Origin: Acidobacteriota bacterium
GTDB taxonomy: Bacteria > Acidobacteriota > Terriglobia > Bryobacterales > Bryobacteraceae
NCBI GenBank assembly: GCA_026394055.1
Contig: JAPKYZ010000046.1
Span: 1 to 62,601, forward strand
Length of the DNA: 62,601 bases
Direction: 5' to 3'
In this document: positions 1-8,450 of the stretch, one piece after another
Numbering within the stretch: the first letter of the stretch is position 1
Layout of the letters: each line of letters begins with the position of its first letter
Made by a program: the position numbers and the translations under genes
Notes under the pieces: model-generated
Databases searched by the model: none
Told to the model about the DNA's origin: nothing
The model's input: the letters and a program-made list of their open reading frames with translations, nothing else

Positions 1-90
1 CAGCACCTGAAGGTTGCTGAGGCTGACATTTCCGCGCTGCACCGGCGGGCTGTCTTTGATCCGCGCATACTGCTCTTCGGTGATTTCCAT
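1..90 (-). CDS. IS5-family transposase, N-terminal 30 residues only
   Basis: The minus-strand frame starts at an ATG (88-90) with MEITEEQYARIKDSPPVQRG and continues with SLSNLQVL to the window edge. This opening is characteristic of IS5-family transposases, in which the helical N-terminal region precedes the DDE catalytic core. The catalytic residues are not in the window, so it cannot be said whether the transposase is intact. It is transcribed away from the neighbouring ATPase gene. Confidence 0.75.
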   Translation of the reverse strand, partial: MEITEEQYARIKDSPPVQRGNVSLSNLQVL

Positions 91-137
91 CCTAAGAACA
101 TTTTACTGCACTATTGTTTTAGTAGTGTGAACACGCC
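1..137 (-). mobile_element. End of an IS5-family insertion sequence (cut by window edge)
   Basis: The transposase start lies inside this piece and reads out of the window on the minus strand. About 47 bp of noncoding DNA separates that start from the element tip. Read inward from 137, the tip begins GGCGTGTTCACACTAC, which resembles an IS5-family terminal repeat. A CTAG at 138-141 fits the YTAR target favoured by the IS5 group. The other end lies outside the window, so the inverted repeat and target duplication cannot be confirmed. The boundary is good to a few bases. Confidence 0.65.
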
Positions 138-188
138 CTAGTCAATGCGCAGGTTTGGAAATACAAGTCCATCGAGGACTCGACGCTC

Positions 189-2087
189 GTGGCGCTCGAT
201 GCCGAAGTGACAACGCTAGTCGGCAAGAACGAATCCGGCAAGACAGCATTTCTCGAAGCGCTGCATAAAGCCTTGCCGCTCGGCGACATCAAGTACAACT
301 ACGTGGCCGATTACCCGCGCAAGGACCTCGTGCGCTACCGGCCACTGCACGAGACCAAGGACTACCAGAAGACCGTCGAGCTGACCTTTCGCATCGAGAA
401 GGCTCTGGCCGACAAAATTAACAAGGAAGTCTTCGGGGGTGCAGAGGTCGTCGCCGCTGGCAGTACCTTCACTCGCGAAACCACCATCGCTAACACAAAC
501 AGCATCGGATTCCAGTTTAATCAACAAGCTGCGCTGGCCGCGCTCCAGGAGTCGCTTGGCGACCTGGAGCACAAGGAGGAGGTGTTTGACGGCGCCAAGG
601 CGCTAGCCGACGTGCTGACGAGGATCGAAGGCCTGAACTTGGCGGCGGACAGCAAGCTGGCGAACTTCGCCACGCAGTGGCGTGGTCGCGCCATCAAGGA
701 AAACGGTTGGGAGCTCGTCGAGGGCCATATCTGGGAAATTTATCTGTCGCCTGCGATGCCGAGGTTTCTCTACTTCGCCGACTACAACCTGCTTGAAGGC
801 AAGATCAACCTGCCCGCGCTGCAGCAGCGCGTAGGCGCGAAGCAATTGACAGACGCTGACGAAACGGCGCAGGGGCTTCTACAGCTAGCTGGCACGACGC
901 TGGCGGAGTTGATGAGCGAGCAAGGCTACGAAAATGCGAAGGCCAAGCTGGAAGCCATCGGCCTGAACATCACCCAGAAGGTCTTCGAGTTTTGGAAACA
1001 GAACCAGGACCTGGATGTTGAGTTCGATCTTAAGGGCGACCCAAGAGACGTCGCGCCGTACCACAACGGCCTCAATCTCTACATCCGCATAAAAAACCGC
1101 CGTCACGGTGTAACCGTACCGTTTGACCAGCGCAGCAAGGGCTTCATCTGGTTCTTCAGCTTCCTGGTCTGGTTTGACGCGGTTCAGACGCGCGCCGCGA
1201 CAACCATGCCGCTTGTGCTGCTGCTCGATGAACCCGGCCTTAACCTGCATGCGCTGGCGCAGGCGGACTTGCTGGCGTACATCCGTGATCTGTCGAAGCA
1301 GCATCAAGTCATCTACACGACACACTCGCCGTTCATGGTGGACAGCGCGCGGCTTCATGACGTGCGTGTGGTAGAAGACAACGTCAAGAACGGCAGTAAG
1401 ATCACTGGGGATCTCGCTGGCTCATCGGATGAAAGCGTGTTCCCGCTGCAAGCAGCGCTCGGCTACTCCATCGCTCAGAGCCTGTTTATCGCAAAGAAGA
1501 ACATCCTAGTGGAAGGCCCGGCCGACTTAATCCTGCTGCAGCACATGGGCGCGATGCTGGAAGCCGACGGTAAGCCGGGGTTGGGCGACGCAATCCTGGT
1601 GCCAGTAGGCGGTCTGGACAAGCTGGCCACCTTCGTGGCGCTGCTCGGGTCCAACAAGCTGAGGCTCGCAGTGCTGCACGACCGCGCCAGCAGCCCTCAC
1701 CAAAGGCTGGAAGACCTGGTTCGCCAGAAGTTGATTGAGCGCAAGCGTGTCCTCGACTTCTCGATGTTCCTTGACCCGCAGCCAAGCGAGGCCGACATCG
1801 AGGACCTGCTACCTACCGACACCTACATTGCGGCGTTCAATTGGGCCTATGCCAAGGAACTCAACGGCTTGGTGCTAACGGCCGCTGAACTGGGCGCGCA
1901 TCCGCGAGTTATCGAGCGCATCAATCAATGGCTGAAGACGAAAGGAATCGTGCTGCTGAAGGATGGTGGGTTTAACCACTACCGCGTCGCTCAGGCTATG
2001 CTGCCGACGCTGACGGTCGCGGCCTTGCAGTCGACCGAACTTGCACGATTTGAACGCTTGTTTGCAAAGATCGGAGAGGTGTTGTGA
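189..2087 (+). CDS. OLD-type ATPase/TOPRIM nuclease, 5' end disrupted by the IS element
   Basis: An SMC-like ATPase with a C-terminal TOPRIM nuclease domain, the architecture of OLD/GajA proteins that act on DNA in phage defence or repair. Counting from the GTG at 189: Walker A GKNESGKT (12-19), Walker B LLLDEP (344-349), H-loop TTHS (377-380), and the TOPRIM glutamate in LVEGPAD (near 442). The second TOPRIM motif reads VLHDRA where the family usually has a D-x-D. The frame is open upstream to 126 and still looks like protein there (AQVWKYKSIEDS, the usual first strand), so the GTG is not the native start. The native start was probably lost when the IS inserted at 138. No GajB-type helicase or other partner lies downstream. 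Likely a broken gene, or one restarted by chance. Confidence 0.75.
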   Translation: MALDAEVTTLVGKNESGKTAFLEALHKALPLGDIKYNYVADYPRKDLVRYRPLHETKDYQKTVELTFRIEKALADKINKEVFGGAEVVAAGSTFTRETTIANTNSIGFQFNQQAALAALQESLGDLEHKEEVFDGAKALADVLTRIEGLNLAADSKLANFATQWRGRAIKENGWELVEGHIWEIYLSPAMPRFLYFADYNLLEGKINLPALQQRVGAKQLTDADETAQGLLQLAGTTLAELMSEQGYENAKAKLEAIGLNITQKVFEFWKQNQDLDVEFDLKGDPRDVAPYHNGLNLYIRIKNRRHGVTVPFDQRSKGFIWFFSFLVWFDAVQTRAATTMPLVLLLDEPGLNLHALAQADLLAYIRDLSKQHQVIYTTHSPFMVDSARLHDVRVVEDNVKNGSKITGDLAGSSDESVFPLQAALGYSIAQSLFIAKKNILVEGPADLILLQHMGAMLEADGKPGLGDAILVPVGGLDKLATFVALLGSNKLRLAVLHDRASSPHQRLEDLVRQKLIERKRVLDFSMFLDPQPSEADIEDLLPTDTYIAAFNWAYAKELNGLVLTAAELGAHPRVIERINQWLKTKGIVLLKDGGFNHYRVAQAMLPTLTVAALQSTELARFERLFAKIGEVL

Positions 2088-2485
2088 TCGCTCCCTTTGC
2101 ACCGCCGCTGGTACGAGAGTCGGGCCGTAGTCAGAGCCTTCAGTCGTTAGAAGCGAGTTAAGGCCGACAGCGAGAGCTGTGCGGAATCCAGTGTAGAAAT
2201 GCTTCGGGTTGTCGGCCATCCGGAAGTTAGCCTCGAGCAGCGCGCTCAGAAGGGCAAAGAAACGAGTAGCCGCGCAGGGAACCGCGAGTTGGACCCAGGC
2301 CGGTGGGCGTATTTCTGTCGGCGGTTCGGCGCAGCGGCCTCTGGAACGAAGCCGACGACGGTCCCGGTCTCCGCTAAACTGTGCCTGTGATTGTCCCTTT
2401 AAGCGCACATCTCTCTCCAACATTAAGAGCCTGCACAGTATCTCGGCAACTATTGCTGTACTGCGCCGGATGCGTAGAATAGGGC
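2088..2485. other. 398 bp without a convincing gene
   Basis: Nothing on the plus strand looks like a gene. On the minus strand an open frame crosses the region and runs antisense into the ATPase gene. Its middle part (about 2110-2290) contains FRMADNPKHFYTGFRTALAV, which reads more like a protein than the rest. No family is recognised and no good start is seen. It could be a relic of a gene that came with the ATPase, or chance. Confidence 0.3.
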
Positions 2486-2983
2486 GTGTCGCGGACGAAT
2501 CACACCTCGGTGGTCGAGTTACTCGAAACAACGCGACGGCACATTGTTTCCGCGACCCGGAAATTCAGCGAAAGTGAACTGAATTGGAAGCCGGCCGCGG
2601 ACGCTTGGTCGGTTAATGAAGTCCTGGCCCACCTTCGCTGTTGCGCGGATCTGTGGGGTGAGAGCATCGAGAAGATCCTGACGCAAGACCAGCCTTCGTT
2701 CCGATACGTTTCACCTCGTGGTTGGATTGCGAAGACCAACTACCTGGAACTTGAGTTCAACACGTCTGTACGGGCCTTCGACCAGCAACGAAAAGACCTT
2801 CTCCAGACTTTGCGCGCGCTTCCCGTGGAAGCCTGGTTGCGTCGAGCTCATGTAAAGGCCGGCACCGGAGTCCGGGAGGAGACAGTCCTGAGCTATACAA
2901 AGCGGTTGGCGGAGCATGAGCTGGGCCACTGTCAACAAATCGATCGCGTGCTGGGCGCGCTTCTATTGATCCGAGGGCGATAG
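2486..2983 (+). CDS. DinB-like superfamily protein
   Basis: A 165-residue four-helix-bundle protein of the DinB/YfiT superfamily. Members bind a divalent metal through three histidines and often act as thiol-dependent transferases; the substrate here is unknown. The expected triad is present: H49 in the helix-2 motif WSVNEVLAHL, and H144 and H148 in AEHELGHCQQ near the C-terminus. The N-terminal half (ELNWKPAADAWSV) is typical of the family. The GTG start at 2486 has only a weak AGGG next to it, so the exact start is uncertain. It stands alone between the ATPase gene and the two-component operon. Confidence 0.75.
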   Translation: MSRTNHTSVVELLETTRRHIVSATRKFSESELNWKPAADAWSVNEVLAHLRCCADLWGESIEKILTQDQPSFRYVSPRGWIAKTNYLELEFNTSVRAFDQQRKDLLQTLRALPVEAWLRRAHVKAGTGVREETVLSYTKRLAEHELGHCQQIDRVLGALLLIRGR

Positions 2984-3191
2984 GAACCCGCAAAGTCGCA
3001 ATGTGCGTGGTCACTCAAACCGTGACGTTCTCCTCTGCCTCGACATGAGCGAGAGCGCGTGCGATCCGCAAGGACGTGGGGTGCAAGGACCCGGTTCGGA
3101 ACTTCCACGTCCGGCTGGTGGCGCCGAATGTCCGGTTTGGAGCAAGAAGAGAGCTCTGGCGCGGAGCCAGCGGATAATGGGATGGAGAACG

Positions 3192-4262
3192 ATGCCAAGC
3201 CTCCGCAGCATTGCCGTCTTGTTTGCCGGTTGGTCCGCGATGGGGTTGCTGTTTGCGCTTCCGGAGCTACAGGCCCGGAACGGTGGAGCTTGGCGGATGA
3301 TTCTGCAGGCTTCCCTTGCCTCGTGGTGGGCTTGGGGACTGACTGCACTGCTGATTGTCGCGATTGACCGGCGCCTGCCGGTGCCGGAACGGCGAGTGGG
3401 GTTGCGGTTGCTGTGTCATGTGCCGCTGAGTGTGGCGCTCACGATCCTCTACCTCTATGTGATGGCCGCATTGCGGGCGGCGCTTGGGAGTGGCACCTGG
3501 AGCGCGGTGGCCGATTCCGCGTTGTTGATCCGCGGGTTGCAGGGCATGATCTTGTGGAGCTTGCTGGTGTACTGGCTGATTCTTGGCGGCTATCTGGCGC
3601 GGCAATACTACGGACGTTATGTCTCCAGTGAACTGCGAGTGGAGCGGCTGGAAAGGCTTTCCATCGAGGCTCGGCTGCATGCGTTGCGGCTCCAGCTTGA
3701 TCCGCATTTTTTGTTCAATGCGTTGAATACGATTTCGTCGCAAGTGGAAAGCGATCCGAAGCTGGCGCGTTCGATGATTGAGCACTTGGGCGATCTGCTG
3801 CGCATGAGTCTGGGCACACATCAGCAACATCATGTTCCGCTGGCGACTGAACTGGCGTTTCTCGATCACTATCTGGCGATTCAGAAGATTCGTTTCGGGA
3901 ACCGCCTGCGTTACGAGCAAACGGTGGCGGAGACTGCGAAGAACGCAATGGTTCCTTCGATGATGCTGCAGCCGCTGGTGGAAAATGCGATCCGGCATGG
4001 GATTTCGACGCGCGCGACGGGTGGGACGGTGCGCGTGACCGTTGACGTATCGGACTCGGAGTTGAGGATCCAGATCGAGGATGACGGCGTCGGCTTGCCC
4101 GTTGGCTGGGATCCGGAGCGGCCTGCCGGCGGGCTTGGCTTGTCGGTGACGCGGCAGCGGCTCGAAGGTTTCTATCCAGATGGCAAGAGCAGTTTCGAAA
4201 TACAGCCGCGGGCGGAAGGGGGCGTCGCCGTGAAGCTGCGGATGCCGCTGGTTTATGTTTGA
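3192..4262 (+). CDS. LytS/YehU-type membrane sensor histidine kinase
   Basis: Hydrophobic segments occupy roughly the first 140 residues. The His_kinase domain (PF06580 type) has LQLDPHFLFNALNTISSQ, with the phospho-accepting histidine near residue 172. The HATPase domain has an N-box (LQPLVENAIRHG), an EDDGVGLP motif and GGLGLSVTRQR. It should autophosphorylate and pass phosphate to the LytTR regulator whose gene overlaps its 3' end by 8 bases. The frame is open back to 3003, but the ATG at 3192 is preferred because a GGAG lies five bases upstream and the first membrane helix follows at once. The signal sensed is not evident. Confidence 0.88.
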   Translation: MPSLRSIAVLFAGWSAMGLLFALPELQARNGGAWRMILQASLASWWAWGLTALLIVAIDRRLPVPERRVGLRLLCHVPLSVALTILYLYVMAALRAALGSGTWSAVADSALLIRGLQGMILWSLLVYWLILGGYLARQYYGRYVSSELRVERLERLSIEARLHALRLQLDPHFLFNALNTISSQVESDPKLARSMIEHLGDLLRMSLGTHQQHHVPLATELAFLDHYLAIQKIRFGNRLRYEQTVAETAKNAMVPSMMLQPLVENAIRHGISTRATGGTVRVTVDVSDSELRIQIEDDGVGLPVGWDPERPAGGLGLSVTRQRLEGFYPDGKSSFEIQPRAEGGVAVKLRMPLVYV

Positions 4263-5046
4263 TCTGCGGCGGGCACTGAAGGTGCTGGTGGTGGATGATG
4301 AGGGTCCGGCACGGCAGCGGGTGATGGATCTGCTGCGGCCAGAGTGCCCGGAGTGTGTAATCCGGGAGGCCACCGACGGAACAATGGCGATTGACGCGAT
4401 TCGTTCCTGGTGCCCGGATTTGGTGTTTCTAGATATCCAGATGCCGGAAGTGGACGGGCTGGGTGTGATTGAGGCGATCGGTGTGGAGCGCATGCCGGTT
4501 ACCGTGTTTGTCACAGCGTTCGATCAACATGCCATTACGGCGTTTGAAGCGAATGCGCTGGACTATCTACTGAAGCCTTACAGCGATGAGCGGTTTGAAG
4601 CGGCGATGGTCCGGATGCGTTCGCGGCTGGATGAGCGCGGCCTGCGGGAGTTCGGCCAGCGGATGATGCGATTCCTGGCGCCGGAGCCTGCCGCCCCGGT
4701 CGGGACGCTGGACCGGCTGGTGGTGAAGTCCGCGGGGACGACGCGTTTCTTGAAGTCCTCGGACCTTGAATGGATTGAGGGTACGGGCGTGTATGTGACG
4801 CTGCATGTGACGGACGGCAAGGCAATACTGCACCGGGCATCGTTGCAGGAGTTAGAAGCACGGCTGGATGGGCGAGTGTTCATCCGCATTCACCGGTCGT
4901 CGATCGTGAACATCGAAAAGGTGTCGCATCTGGAGCCGATTTCGCATGGTGAATTCCATGTCGTGATGCTGAGCGGCGCGCGCGTCAAGCTGAGCCGGAC
5001 GTACCGCGCGCCGCTCGAACAGCGGTTGGGACAATCGCTGACTTAG
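4255..5046 (+). CDS. LytTR-family response regulator
   Basis: A 263-residue regulator of the AlgR/LytR class. The receiver domain (about 8-125) has the acidic pair D14/D15, phospho-acceptor D60 in LVFLDIQMP, a switch threonine near 87 and K107 in LLKPY. A LytTR DNA-binding domain (about 155-260) follows, with the typical FIRIHRSSIVNI and KLSRTYR motifs. It overlaps the kinase gene by 8 bases, which indicates translational coupling and a cognate pair. No clear LytTR target repeats were recognised nearby. The gene ends tail-to-tail with the next minus-strand gene, overlapping by four bases. Confidence 0.9.
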   Translation: MFDLRRALKVLVVDDEGPARQRVMDLLRPECPECVIREATDGTMAIDAIRSWCPDLVFLDIQMPEVDGLGVIEAIGVERMPVTVFVTAFDQHAITAFEANALDYLLKPYSDERFEAAMVRMRSRLDERGLREFGQRMMRFLAPEPAAPVGTLDRLVVKSAGTTRFLKSSDLEWIEGTGVYVTLHVTDGKAILHRASLQELEARLDGRVFIRIHRSSIVNIEKVSHLEPISHGEFHVVMLSGARVKLSRTYRAPLEQRLGQSLT

Positions 5047-6215
5047 TCCTTTTTCAGCAGCCAGGCCATCACTTCTTCCATGAAGATGGCGCTGTCTTTG
5101 CCCCAATACGTTGTGCTCTGGGAATTGCGCGGTATGCCGGAGAGGCGCTCGCCGTTGGGTTCGCCGAGAAACAGGCTGGCCATGCCCTCGGCCATCACGA
5201 CGATGCGTCCGCCTCCGTTCTCGACTTTCTTCCACGCGGCGAAAGCCTGCGCGGGCTTGCCTTCTTTATCGAGCTGCCAGGCGAAGGGAGTTCCGCCCTC
5301 GACAGCGCGGCCGCCGCTGTAGGGCACTTCGCGATCGGCGCGGTTGATTTCGCCCGCCTTGGCGATTGCACCGCAGTTGTGGAGGTAAGGAGTGTCGGCG
5401 GTGAGCTTGAGTCCGAAGGGTTCGATGATGCCGTTGACGCCGGTAGTGGCAAGGGACTGCCGTTGTTCTTCATCGAGTACCAGAAGAAGGGATCCGCCGC
5501 CTTTGATAAATTCCACGACGGCCTCTTTTTCGGCGTCCGTAAATTCCTTCGACGGCGCTCGGAGATAGAGCGTGCGCGCACCGCGCAGAGTTTCCAGCTT
5601 GAGGGGCTGTTCCTGGACGGTGGTGACGAATCCGGCACGCGTGCCGATTTCCGCCATGCCCGCCGAAGGGCTGTTTTGGCCGTGCGCACGGTCATAGTAG
5701 ACGCGGGATCGCAGGGCAGCAGGATCGGAAGAAGGCGGGGTAAGGTTCTTCAAACGCAGGTAAGTCACGACATTTCCGTAGTGTTCATTGGTGTGGGAGA
5801 TGTTGGTCCACAGCAGGGTGAACTTGGCGACGTCGCGGCCGAATAACTTCACCGGCGTCGCGGCGTCTTCGGCGGAGGTGATGCGGTCGGCGGCCGCGGA
5901 ACAGAAGTCGACCGAGGCTTTCAGTGCGTTGAGAAGTTCGCTCTTGCTGGTGAGCTTTTCGAATCCGGAACGGGCCTGCGCCTGCGGGAGCAGCGGCGCG
6001 CAAAACATGTAGTGGGCGTCGGCGACGTGCCCGACGAGTTGGGCGAAGGTGCGGACAGCGGGTGTGGGACGGTAAGAGTAGTCGGCCTCCGGGAACCTCG
6101 CCGCGGCGGCGATGAAGTTGCCGCTGACCGAGGTCCAAGAGGCGCGGGCGTCGGAGACTGTCTGGGCGTGGATGATTCCGCCGCCCACGAGCAAAAAGAG
6201 TAAAGGCTTGACCAT
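5043..6215 (-). CDS. Exported DinB-fold protein fused to a C-terminal GIFT/DUF4350-like domain
   Basis: A signal peptide (MVKPLLFLLVGGGIIHAQ) precedes a DinB-like four-helix region (about 20-165), with candidate metal histidines in LVGHVADAHY and ISHTNEHYGN. From about residue 170 a second domain begins: SRVYYDRAHGQNSPSAGMAE, then alternating strands and helices (FIKGGGSLLLVLDE, GGGRIVVMAEG). These resemble the glutamine-amidotransferase-like GIFT/DUF4350 fold. No catalytic cysteine triad is apparent, so the second domain is likely a binding domain. The combination is unusual. Function is unknown, probably periplasmic. DinB assignment is fairly secure; the C-terminal assignment is tentative. 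Confidence 0.65.
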   Translation of the reverse strand: MVKPLLFLLVGGGIIHAQTVSDARASWTSVSGNFIAAAARFPEADYSYRPTPAVRTFAQLVGHVADAHYMFCAPLLPQAQARSGFEKLTSKSELLNALKASVDFCSAAADRITSAEDAATPVKLFGRDVAKFTLLWTNISHTNEHYGNVVTYLRLKNLTPPSSDPAALRSRVYYDRAHGQNSPSAGMAEIGTRAGFVTTVQEQPLKLETLRGARTLYLRAPSKEFTDAEKEAVVEFIKGGGSLLLVLDEEQRQSLATTGVNGIIEPFGLKLTADTPYLHNCGAIAKAGEINRADREVPYSGGRAVEGGTPFAWQLDKEGKPAQAFAAWKKVENGGGRIVVMAEGMASLFLGEPNGERLSGIPRNSQSTTYWGKDSAIFMEEVMAWLLKKD

Positions 6216-6314
6216 GGCTCGATCTTGTCGCGGTGGATGCGGCGAGTCGACCGAATTGTTGCGTACCGGTAGGGGGAGGTTGCGAAGCGGTCCCCTCCTG
6301 CGAGCGAACCGGCC

Positions 6315-6806
6315 CTAGGCGCCCGCGGCGGCCAAGCGCGACGTGACGTACCACTTCAGTACGCCGTGCGGTTGCAGGCCGACGCTCTCGACGTCGATGC
6401 GCATCAGGCCGCCCTTCTTGAAGTCGATGCGGAGGGCGGGGCCGTTCAACAGGTAGGCGGCGACGGCGGAGATCAGGGGCTCATGGCTGACCAGCATGAC
6501 CGAGTCCACCGGGCGGTGGGCGCGGATCTCTTGCCACACCAGGTCCGCGCGGCCGTCGGGGGTGAGCGTTGCGGTTTCCAGCATCTCCGCTTCTGGAGCC
6601 AGCAGGTCCGCCACCATATCCGCCGTCTGGCGGGCGCGGCGATAGGGGCTGGTGAGGATGAGGGAGACGGCGGTGTCGGCCTGCCGGGCCAGACGCAGCA
6701 CATCCTTCAATTTCTTGCGGCCCTCGGGTACCAACGCGCGCTCACTATCACTGGACCCGGGGCGGCCGTCTTCCGCGATAGCATGTCGGAGCAGGTAGAT
6801 CTGCAT
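6315..6806 (-). CDS. sixA: SixA-like phosphohistidine phosphatase
   Basis: A 163-residue member of the histidine phosphatase superfamily. The catalytic RHG-type motif is at the N-terminus (IYLLRHAIAEDG, with R7 and H8). R56 lies in TSPYRRARQTA and the second histidine in MLVSHEP near residue 108. The length fits SixA, which removes phosphate from histidine phosphotransfer domains, though related family members act on small phospho-metabolites. The gene is divergent from the O-antigen-ligase-like gene. Confidence 0.85.
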   Translation of the reverse strand: MQIYLLRHAIAEDGRPGSSDSERALVPEGRKKLKDVLRLARQADTAVSLILTSPYRRARQTADMVADLLAPEAEMLETATLTPDGRADLVWQEIRAHRPVDSVMLVSHEPLISAVAAYLLNGPALRIDFKKGGLMRIDVESVGLQPHGVLKWYVTSRLAAAGA

Positions 6807-6940
6807 ATCTCTCCTGAAACTGGCCGCGGGTTTTGACGGAGGTCTCGACGGCGGCGAGGGCCGGGTGGGCGCCGGTCCACAGGACCGAAAATTCCAGCCG
6901 GTACTTTCCCTCAGTTTGTCATACTGATAGCGACGTTTTG

Positions 6941-8203
6941 ATGACGGCGAAAACAGAATTGACAGGTGATGTTTGGGTGGCCCGCGCCGGGCTGGCTGCG
7001 CCGTGGTTGGCGGGCGGGTCGGCGGTGGCGATTTTGTTTTCGATTGCTGCGGCTCAGATCCTGCTGGGCGCCGCGATTCTGGCTTTGATGGTGGCTCGGT
7101 CGCGGTGGCGCTTTCCGGCGATCGGCTGGCCCGTGGTGGCCCTGCTGATCTGGACTTTGGTGGCGATGGGGGCGGCGGGCGAACTGCGGGCCGGGTGGCC
7201 GCAACTGAAGAAGTTTTTTGTGTTTGCCGAGTTTGCGGTGATCGCGACCGCTTGCGGCACCGTGCCCCGCGCGCGCGCAGTTCTGATGGCGATGGCGGGC
7301 GCGGGCACGCTTTCGGCCTTGTGGAGCTTTGTCCAGTTCGGCCGCCGGAATCTGGAGGCGGTTGCCCTCCACGAGGATTTCTATACGTACTACACCCCCC
7401 GCCGCACCACTGGCTTTATGAGCCACTGGATGACGTTCTCGGGCGAACTGGTGGTGGTGCTGGGAGTTCTGGTGGCGTTGGCGTTCTGGGCGAACCGCAG
7501 TGTGACGGCTACGCCGCTGGTGCCGGGACGGTGGGCGGCGATCTTCACGAACCGTTGGGCAGCGTTGGGGCTGGCGGCGGTGGCGGCGGTGGCGCTGGTG
7601 TTGAACCAGACCCGGTCGATCTGGCTGGCGGCGGCGGCGGTGGTGGTCTACCTGGTGGCGGCGTGGCAGCCGCGGTGGCTGCTCGCGCTGCCGGTGCTGG
7701 CGGTGGCGGGATACTTGGCCTCTCCGGAGGCGGTGCAGGAGCGGGTGCGCTCCATTGTTGAGCCGCATGGCGAGACGGACTCCAATCAACATCGCGCCGT
7801 CACCCGCGCGGCGGGCATCGAGATGATCAGCGCGCATCCCTTGTTTGGGTTGGGGCCGGAGATGCCGGGCAAGCGGTTTTTGGAGTTTGTGCCGAAGGAC
7901 ATGCTGCCGCTGCCGGTGGGTTACTACGGACATCTCCACAACCTCTATCTGCAACTGGCGGCGGAACGCGGACTCCCGGCGCTGGCGGTGCTGCTGTGGT
8001 TGTTCGCCGCGCTGGTGCGGGGAGCGGGGCAGCAGCGGGATCTGGTGCTGCGGCATGCGGCGGTGGCGGCCGTGATCGCAACGGCGGTGGGCGGGTTGTT
8101 TGAGTACAACCTGGGCAACAGCGAAGTGCTGCACATCTTTCTGGCGGTGACGGCGTGCGGATTTGCGGTGGCCGAACCGGTGGACCGTCGAGCCGTCGCC
8201 TAA
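6941..8203 (+). CDS. O-antigen ligase/polymerase-like membrane protein
   Basis: A polytopic membrane protein with about ten hydrophobic segments and the large periplasmic loop and motif of the Wzy_C/WaaL superfamily (PF04932). The region around 255-310 has LNQTRSIWLAA, then HRAVTRAAGIEMISAHPLFG and GYYGHLHNLYLQLAAERG, the usual conserved R, H and glycine-rich block. Such proteins ligate or polymerise lipid-linked glycans at the periplasmic face. The frame is open to a TTG at 6833. The ATG at 6941 is chosen because it directly precedes the first hydrophobic segment, though no strong ribosome binding site is seen for either start. Confidence 0.8.
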   Translation: MTAKTELTGDVWVARAGLAAPWLAGGSAVAILFSIAAAQILLGAAILALMVARSRWRFPAIGWPVVALLIWTLVAMGAAGELRAGWPQLKKFFVFAEFAVIATACGTVPRARAVLMAMAGAGTLSALWSFVQFGRRNLEAVALHEDFYTYYTPRRTTGFMSHWMTFSGELVVVLGVLVALAFWANRSVTATPLVPGRWAAIFTNRWAALGLAAVAAVALVLNQTRSIWLAAAAVVVYLVAAWQPRWLLALPVLAVAGYLASPEAVQERVRSIVEPHGETDSNQHRAVTRAAGIEMISAHPLFGLGPEMPGKRFLEFVPKDMLPLPVGYYGHLHNLYLQLAAERGLPALAVLLWLFAALVRGAGQQRDLVLRHAAVAAVIATAVGGLFEYNLGNSEVLHIFLAVTACGFAVAEPVDRRAVA

Positions 8204-8390
8204 CAGGCTGCGGAAAAAGGGTTCTGCAGGACCACTCCCTCACGGTCGTGGCTCTGTAAGCTGTTGCAAATACGCGTGCGCAGTAACTGAGCCGCGCGCG
8301 TCAGCAAGCGGTCTCCGGCCTTTTTCCGCAACCTGCTAAAGGCATTTGCTGAAGGTCTTAAGGGACCGCTTGCTTACGCGCGCGGCTCAG
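8202..8390. repeat. Two interlocked long inverted repeats in an intergenic region
   Basis: Arms at 8202-8220 and 8319-8337 pair at 17 of 19 positions (CCTTTTTCCGCA core). A second pair, 8287-8313 and 8364-8390, matches at 26 of 27 positions (core GAGCCGCGCGCGT). The second pair's left arm lies inside the first pair's loop, so the two hairpins cannot form together. The region codes for nothing evident. It resembles dispersed palindromic repeats seen between genes in Acidobacteriota. The first pair could also act as a terminator for the upstream membrane gene. Confidence 0.75.
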
Positions 8391-8450
8391 TAGATTTGTG
8401 CGTGACGACGAACCCAGTCGGGCATCTCGTTTCTGGCATGCTATCAGTGC

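Noticed and set aside
189..2087. Gabija-type two-gene defence system
   Set aside because: A GajB-type helicase is not downstream, and the upstream side is occupied by an IS running out of the window; only the nuclease half is visible.
3003..3191. Additional N-terminal 63 residues of the histidine kinase
   Set aside because: Sequence before 3192 is not kinase-like and a good GGAG site precedes the ATG at 3192.
3267..4514. 415-residue minus-strand open frame across the histidine kinase gene
   Set aside because: It is antisense to clear kinase motifs, is Arg/His/Gln-rich and low in complexity, as expected of shadow frames in GC-rich DNA.
8202..8390. CRISPR array
   Set aside because: The repeats are inverted pairs, not regularly spaced direct repeats, and there are no cas genes.
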